Assembly: GCF_016921115.1 (NCBI RefSeq) | Contig: NZ_JAFFZS010000001.1 | Location: 1 to 64,000 of the forward strand | Length of the DNA: 64,000 bases | Reading direction: 5' to 3' | DNA from: Streptomyces actuosus | Lineage (GTDB): Bacteria > Actinomycetota > Actinomycetes > Streptomycetales > Streptomycetaceae | The notes under the pieces: generated by a model | The model's database searches: none | Told to the model about the DNA's origin: nothing | The model's input: the letters and a program-made list of their open reading frames with translations, nothing else | Program-made: the position numbers and the translations under genes | Part shown: positions 63,570-64,000 of the stretch, one piece after another | Layout: every line of letters starts with the position of its first letter | Numbering within the stretch: position 1 is the first letter of the stretch

Positions 63570-64000
63570 GCCCCCACTTCTCCGAGGCGGCGCCGGGATC
63601 CTCCCTGTCCGCCGCGCGGCGCGCCCGTGAGCTGGCCGGGACGGTCGGCGGTCCCCCGGTGGACGTCCTGGTCGTCGGTCTGGGCGCGACGGGCGCCGGG
63701 GCCGCGCTGGACGCGGCGGCACGCGGACTGACCGTCGCCGCCGTCGACGCCCACGACCTGGCCTTCGGCACTTCCCGCTGGAGTTCCAAACTCATCCACG
63801 GGGGACTGCGCTACCTCGCCTCCGGGCAGTTGGACGTCGCCCACGAGAGCGCGGTCGAACGGGGTGTGCTGATGGAGCGCACCGCGCCGCATCTGGTGCA
63901 CGCCCAGCCGTTCGTCCTGCCGCTCACCCCGCTGGTCTCCCGCCCGCAGGCAGCACTCGCCCTGGCCGGGTTCCGGGCCGGGGACGCACTGCGGCTGGCG
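63566..64000 (+). CDS. glpD: Glycerol-3-phosphate dehydrogenase (FAD-dependent), 5' part, cut by window edge
   Basis: The frame opens at ATG 63566 and runs off the right edge (145 residues visible). After ~32 residues comes the FAD-binding Rossmann motif VDVLVVGLGATGAGAALDAA, followed by GLTVAAVDAHDLAFGTSRWSSKLIHGGLRYLASGQLDVAHESAVERG, the GlpD signature region. The enzyme oxidises glycerol 3-phosphate to dihydroxyacetone phosphate at the membrane. That product is the acceptor backbone used by the ADPS pathway, which ties this gene to its divergent neighbour. It is coupled to the TetR gene by a 4-base overlap. Confidence 0.93.
   Translation, partial: MSPHFSEAAPGSSLSAARRARELAGTVGGPPVDVLVVGLGATGAGAALDAAARGLTVAAVDAHDLAFGTSRWSSKLIHGGLRYLASGQLDVAHESAVERGVLMERTAPHLVHAQPFVLPLTPLVSRPQAALALAGFRAGDALRLA

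Overview
The window is high-GC actinobacterial DNA and most probably comes from one arm of a linear Streptomyces chromosome. Codon third positions are almost all G or C, GTG and TTG starts are common, and the gene families are typical of streptomycetes. The strongest evidence is an adjacent tap-tpg pair (35724-38538), which encodes the telomere-binding protein and the terminal protein that finish replication of linear Streptomyces chromosomes. Many genes are truncated, fused or frameshifted, and two transposase remnants are present, as expected of a decaying arm. I see no rRNA, tRNA or CRISPR array.

Region 1 (1-16.1 kb), accessory: the end of a WD40 protein with perfect 126-bp repeats; a DHA2 exporter with a divergent MarR regulator and operator repeats; a truncated phytanoyl-CoA dioxygenase-like gene; a TetR/DAPG-hydrolase/XapX/XapX run ending in a transporter fused in frame to the tail of a GH3 beta-glucosidase; a DUF485/sodium:solute symporter pair; and a DUF6777-PASTA-peptidoglycan-binding protein facing a large STAND ATPase. 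The ATPase ends in the relic of an amidohydrolase gene whose intact relative lies at 24.4 kb.

Region 2 (16.3-34.7 kb): a secreted BNR-repeat protein, an IS1182-like relic, a TlpA/CcdA thiol-redox pair, a small secreted peptidoglycan-binding protein, an AraC regulator, a TetR/amidohydrolase divergon with a 17-bp operator, two tandem secreted paralogues with eight cysteines in register, a DUF1304/TetR operon under a very long dyad operator, LtrA, a frameshifted leucine-rich-variant protein, a cupin regulator and an epoxide hydrolase.

Region 3 (34.7-42.7 kb): an IS5-type transposase with an internal stop, tpg and tap, then a persulfide/sulfide detoxification cluster (CstR-like repressor, two rhodaneses, a persulfide-dioxygenase-rhodanese fusion and a decayed TauE-like exporter) marked by three matching 16-bp operators.

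Region 4 (43.2-64 kb): stress, energy and envelope genes: an orphan cytochrome oxidase subunit I, a histidine phosphatase, a PAP2 membrane protein, a DUF3103 protein, a universal stress protein, a decayed ArsB-like gene, a PIG-L deacetylase, OsmC, an SMP-30-like secreted protein, a GCS2 ligase, phosphoglucomutase, a MOSC protein, a MASE1/PP2C pair, and a glycerolipid group (diacylglycerol-kinase-like, alkyl-DHAP-synthase-like, TetR, GlpD). The phosphoglucomutase and respiratory genes suggest that the high-coordinate end faces the chromosome core and the low-coordinate end faces the telomere; this is inference.
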